DNA from: Thermoplasmata archaeon
GTDB taxonomy: Archaea; Thermoplasmatota; Thermoplasmata; Lutacidiplasmatales; UBA184
Length of the DNA stretch: 64,000 nucleotides
Reading direction: 5' to 3'
NCBI GenBank assembly: GCA_022750195.1
Contig: JAKIWE010000001.1
Span: forward strand, 370,672-434,671
The stretch's first letter is position 1. Every line of letters begins with the position of its first letter. A model generated the notes under the pieces. The model saw only the letters and a list, made by a program, of their open reading frames with translations, did no database searches and was not told the DNA's origin. Shown piece after piece: positions 61,718 to 64,000 of this stretch. The position numbers and the translations under genes were made by a program.

Positions 61718-64000
61718 GCGCCACCGTCCTGGGGGGCAGGATCGTCCGACGCGGGCTCCTCGGCCGCGGAGGCCGGCACCGGGGAGGCTGGGGGGGGTCC
61801 GCCGCGCCGACGTACCAGCGCCCAGCCGAGCCCTAGACCTGCCGCGAGCCCGACGGCCGCGAGCGCGACCCAGAGGAGCGGATTATTCCAAAGCGACGTC
61901 GACGAACTGGTCGTCTTCGCCGCGACGGGGGCCGGGGTGCCGAACGACGCGATCTCCGTTACCGGTCCGGTCACTTTCAAGTTCCACTGCAGCTCGGTTC
62001 CAGAGAAGCTTCCGGCCCCGGTCCCCGACCATCCGAGGAAAAGGTTCGAGCCGCTGGGCGTCGCCGAGAACTCTACCGTGGTTCCTGCGGCTCTCCAGCC
62101 GCTCGCGGGCGTCGCCGTGCCGGGCCCGGTGGCTCGGACGCTCACGAAGTACTGGGCGTCGTAGGTGACGGAAACGGTCCGATTCGCCGTCACCTGGACC
62201 TGCACCGTCGGGGACGCAGGTAGATACTCGGTTAGGCCGCTCGGGGCCAGCGCAGGATAGACGGTCGCCGTGTAGCTGCCCGGAAGAAGGCCGGGCACGG
62301 TAAGTTGAGATCCGACCGAGGTCAGGTTCGTTCCGTTAAACCGGACGGTCCACGCCGTGCCGGAGTCGAGCGCAGAGGTCAACTGGAAGGTGACCGAGTA
62401 TCTTGGTGCGGGGGGCGCGACCTCCGGGAGGAAGATCGCGGTCTCCGTGATCGGCCCGTTCACGGTGATGGCGCTGTCAGGCACCGTGCCGGAGTAGCTC
62501 CCCGGGCCCGAGCCCACCCAACGGTCGAAGACATACCCTGGGTTCGCCAGCGCCGAGAGGGTGACGACCTGTCCGGCCGCCTGCCAACCCGGCAGGGTCA
62601 CGGCCAGGGCGCCGGTGGTCGATTGTACCTGGAGGTAGTACTGAGGAACGAACTGGACGAGGGCGGTACCGCCCCCCAAGGCGGTCGTGCTGTAGACGGT
62701 GGGGACGTACCGGGTGCCTGGGGTCGTTCCGTTGGCGTACGCGTAGGGCACCTGGAGGGTATACCGACCGAGATTCCCTGAGCTGGCGTACGAGTACAGG
62801 TTGCCGATCACGAGGGTACTGGAGTTCGAGGAGTAGCCTACCCCGTTGAGGTTCACCGACCATTCGGTCCCGTTCGGGACGCCGGTCTCCTGCACCGTGA
62901 GGTTGAACCGGTCCAGAGCGAGCGGAACGAAACTTGCGACCTCTACGGTCGGGCCCTGCACGGTGATCGTGGCGCTCGCGTTCGGACCGGAGTAGGAGCC
63001 CGCCCCCGAACCGGTCCAGCCGCCCCACGTGTACCCCGGCGACGGGGCGGCGTTGAACGAGACCGACGCACCCGGTTGGTAGAACGTCTGAGCTACGCCT
63101 CGGATCGAGGCCGTCCCCCCCGCTGAGGCGGAGACCTGAACCCGGTAGGCCGCGGTGTAGTTGACGTCGTAGGTATGGCCGGGGGTCACCGACTCGCTCG
63201 ACGACGCGGTGACGGGGGCGAGGGTCGAATCCGCGGTGGCCGAAACGATCGGGGAAGCGAGGATCGAGAAGTTTCCGGGGCGGGTGGTCACGTTGATCCA
63301 CGGTGTGTTCGAGCTGTAGGCGGTGCCGTTGACCTCCAGGCGCCACACGGTCCCCGCCGAGAGTTGGGGGGCGTGGAAGGCCACGATCCCAGGGGCCGCG
63401 GTGACGTTGACGAGGGCGAAGGACAGGTTCACGACCGGCTGCTCGGGAAGGATGAACCGACCGCCCGTATCCGCCCGTCCGAAGTACTCCCATCCGGAGC
63501 GGGAGGAGTTCGCCGTGAGGTTCGAGAGCAGGTGGGGACCTGTCCCGAGGTCGGGGACGGAGAGATTGGTCTGGCCAAGGCCGGAGTACGGAGCGCCGTC
63601 AACGTGGATCGTGAACGTCGAGGTAGTCGGAAGCTCAGGAGCTCGGAACAGCTCCGAATAGGTCCCCGCGCCGGACATCCACGCGGTCTCGTTGACCGGT
63701 CCGTTCATGGTCAGGTTCGCGTTCGGGCCCGTCCCCGTGTAGTTCCCCGGGCCGGTGCCCGTCCAGTAGCCGATCGGCGTGCTCCCGGACAGTCCCAGGT
63801 TCATGTTGCCCACCGAGCTGCCGATGTCGAGGGTCATCCCCTTCGGGAAGAACCAGGGCCCGGGACAACCGCTCGACCCCGAGTAGACCGTGGCGCCGAA
63901 GAAGTAGGTGTAGTCGTACCGGTTGTACTGGAACGACGCGTTCGGGCCGTAGTTCTGCCAGAACAGGCTCAACGAGGGGTTGGCCCGCGGGACGACCTGG
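61714..64000 (-). CDS. Large anchored surface protein, repeat-rich (runs off the window)
   Basis: The open frame covers 761 codons and continues past the window edge, so the N-terminus is missing. Visible are several repeat units built from ETGVPNGTEWSVNLNGVGYS-type strands and WTGSGAGSYSGPN-type turns, the same design as the two other secreted proteins here. A C-terminal membrane helix (LLWVALAAVGLAAGLGLGWA) is followed by Arg residues and a Pro/Ala/Glu tail. It is many times Asn-X-Ser/Thr marked. Its stop overlaps the start of the Asp-box protein gene, so both are probably made together as cell-surface components. Confidence 0.85.
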   Translation of the reverse strand, partial: QVVPRANPSLSLFWQNYGPNASFQYNRYDYTYFFGATVYSGSSGCPGPWFFPKGMTLDIGSSVGNMNLGLSGSTPIGYWTGTGPGNYTGTGPNANLTMNGPVNETAWMSGAGTYSELFRAPELPTTSTFTIHVDGAPYSGLGQTNLSVPDLGTGPHLLSNLTANSSRSGWEYFGRADTGGRFILPEQPVVNLSFALVNVTAAPGIVAFHAPQLSAGTVWRLEVNGTAYSSNTPWINVTTRPGNFSILASPIVSATADSTLAPVTASSSESVTPGHTYDVNYTAAYRVQVSASAGGTASIRGVAQTFYQPGASVSFNAAPSPGYTWGGWTGSGAGSYSGPNASATITVQGPTVEVASFVPLALDRFNLTVQETGVPNGTEWSVNLNGVGYSSNSSTLVIGNLYSYASSGNLGRYTLQVPYAYANGTTPGTRYVPTVYSTTALGGGTALVQFVPQYYLQVQSTTGALAVTLPGWQAAGQVVTLSALANPGYVFDRWVGSGPGSYSGTVPDSAITVNGPITETAIFLPEVAPPAPRYSVTFQLTSALDSGTAWTVRFNGTNLTSVGSQLTVPGLLPGSYTATVYPALAPSGLTEYLPASPTVQVQVTANRTVSVTYDAQYFVSVRATGPGTATPASGWRAAGTTVEFSATPSGSNLFLGWSGTGAGSFSGTELQWNLKVTGPVTEIASFGTPAPVAAKTTSSSTSLWNNPLLWVALAAVGLAAGLGLGWALVRRRGGPPPASPVPASAAEEPASDDPAPQDGGA

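Noticed and set aside
1..64000. CRISPR arrays, insertion sequences, prophage genes or replication origin
   Set aside because: No spaced direct repeats, transposase or integrase motifs, or origin-binding repeats were seen on reading.

Overview
The window is about 68% GC and reads as a chromosomal segment of an archaeon, most likely a high-GC Thermoplasmatota lineage (inference). Archaeal markers seen directly are aIF5A, the ether-lipid enzymes GGGP synthase, DGGGP synthase and CDP-archaeol synthase, a DUF2070 membrane protein, an EndA-type tRNA splicing endonuclease, a GHMP-type shikimate kinase, the ADTH/3-dehydroquinate synthase II route, DTD2-type D-aminoacyl-tRNA deacylase, a TrmB-like regulator and an intron-bearing tRNA gene. 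The DUF835 domain and the secreted 'GLPxGTxW' repeat proteins are typical of Thermoplasmata-like euryarchaea. Many starts are GTG or TTG. Several genes have a TATA-like box 20-35 nt before the start codon, which fits leaderless transcripts. No rRNA, CRISPR array, IS element or prophage was seen.

Layout. 1-13 kb: the edge of a membrane protein; a 1364-residue degenerate isoleucyl-tRNA synthetase paralogue fused to HhH and DUF835 domains; aIF5A; a 1490-residue all-helical protein; a gene remnant; two unknown small genes; a two-finger C2H2 protein; and an NAD-dependent formate dehydrogenase. 13-17 kb: tRNA-Glu(CTC) with a predicted 32-nt intron in the T-loop, dtdA, a ribbon-helix-helix protein and a two-subunit M16 protease. 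17-24.5 kb: a plus-strand operon for archaeal membrane lipids (ubiA-type DGGGP synthase, GGGP synthase, DUF2070, M20 peptidase, carS) running into pyrE and endA. 24.5-25.3 kb: a ZIP transporter.

25.5-36 kb: a minus-strand operon that encodes almost the whole route from aspartate to chorismate (heme-oxygenase-fold oxidase, ADTH synthase, DHQ synthase II, AroD-AroE fusion, archaeal shikimate kinase, AroA, AroC, ASD, aspartate kinase, then a TrpF-like protein). Most junctions overlap by 4 nt. It shares a 45-bp divergent promoter region with a plus-strand CaiB/acyl-CoA dehydrogenase/AlkD operon (36-39.4 kb).

39.5-43.2 kb: NikR with a NiCoT nickel permease, a GNAT acetyltransferase, a MerB-like protein and MsrA. 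43.3-50.8 kb: a DUF2079 membrane protein, a TrmB-like regulator divergent from a secreted four-repeat protein, a GltD-like flavoprotein and MsrB. 51-56.7 kb: the glyoxylate shunt operon aceB-aceA, a CPA2 antiporter, a SnoaL-like protein and an MscS-like channel. 57-64 kb: two very large, translationally coupled, C-terminally anchored surface proteins, one with an N-terminal Asp-box (sialidase-like) propeller.

Together the genes suggest an oxygen-exposed heterotroph (MsrA/MsrB, acyl-CoA dehydrogenase, glyoxylate shunt) that makes its own aromatic amino acids and uses nickel. This lifestyle reading is inference.
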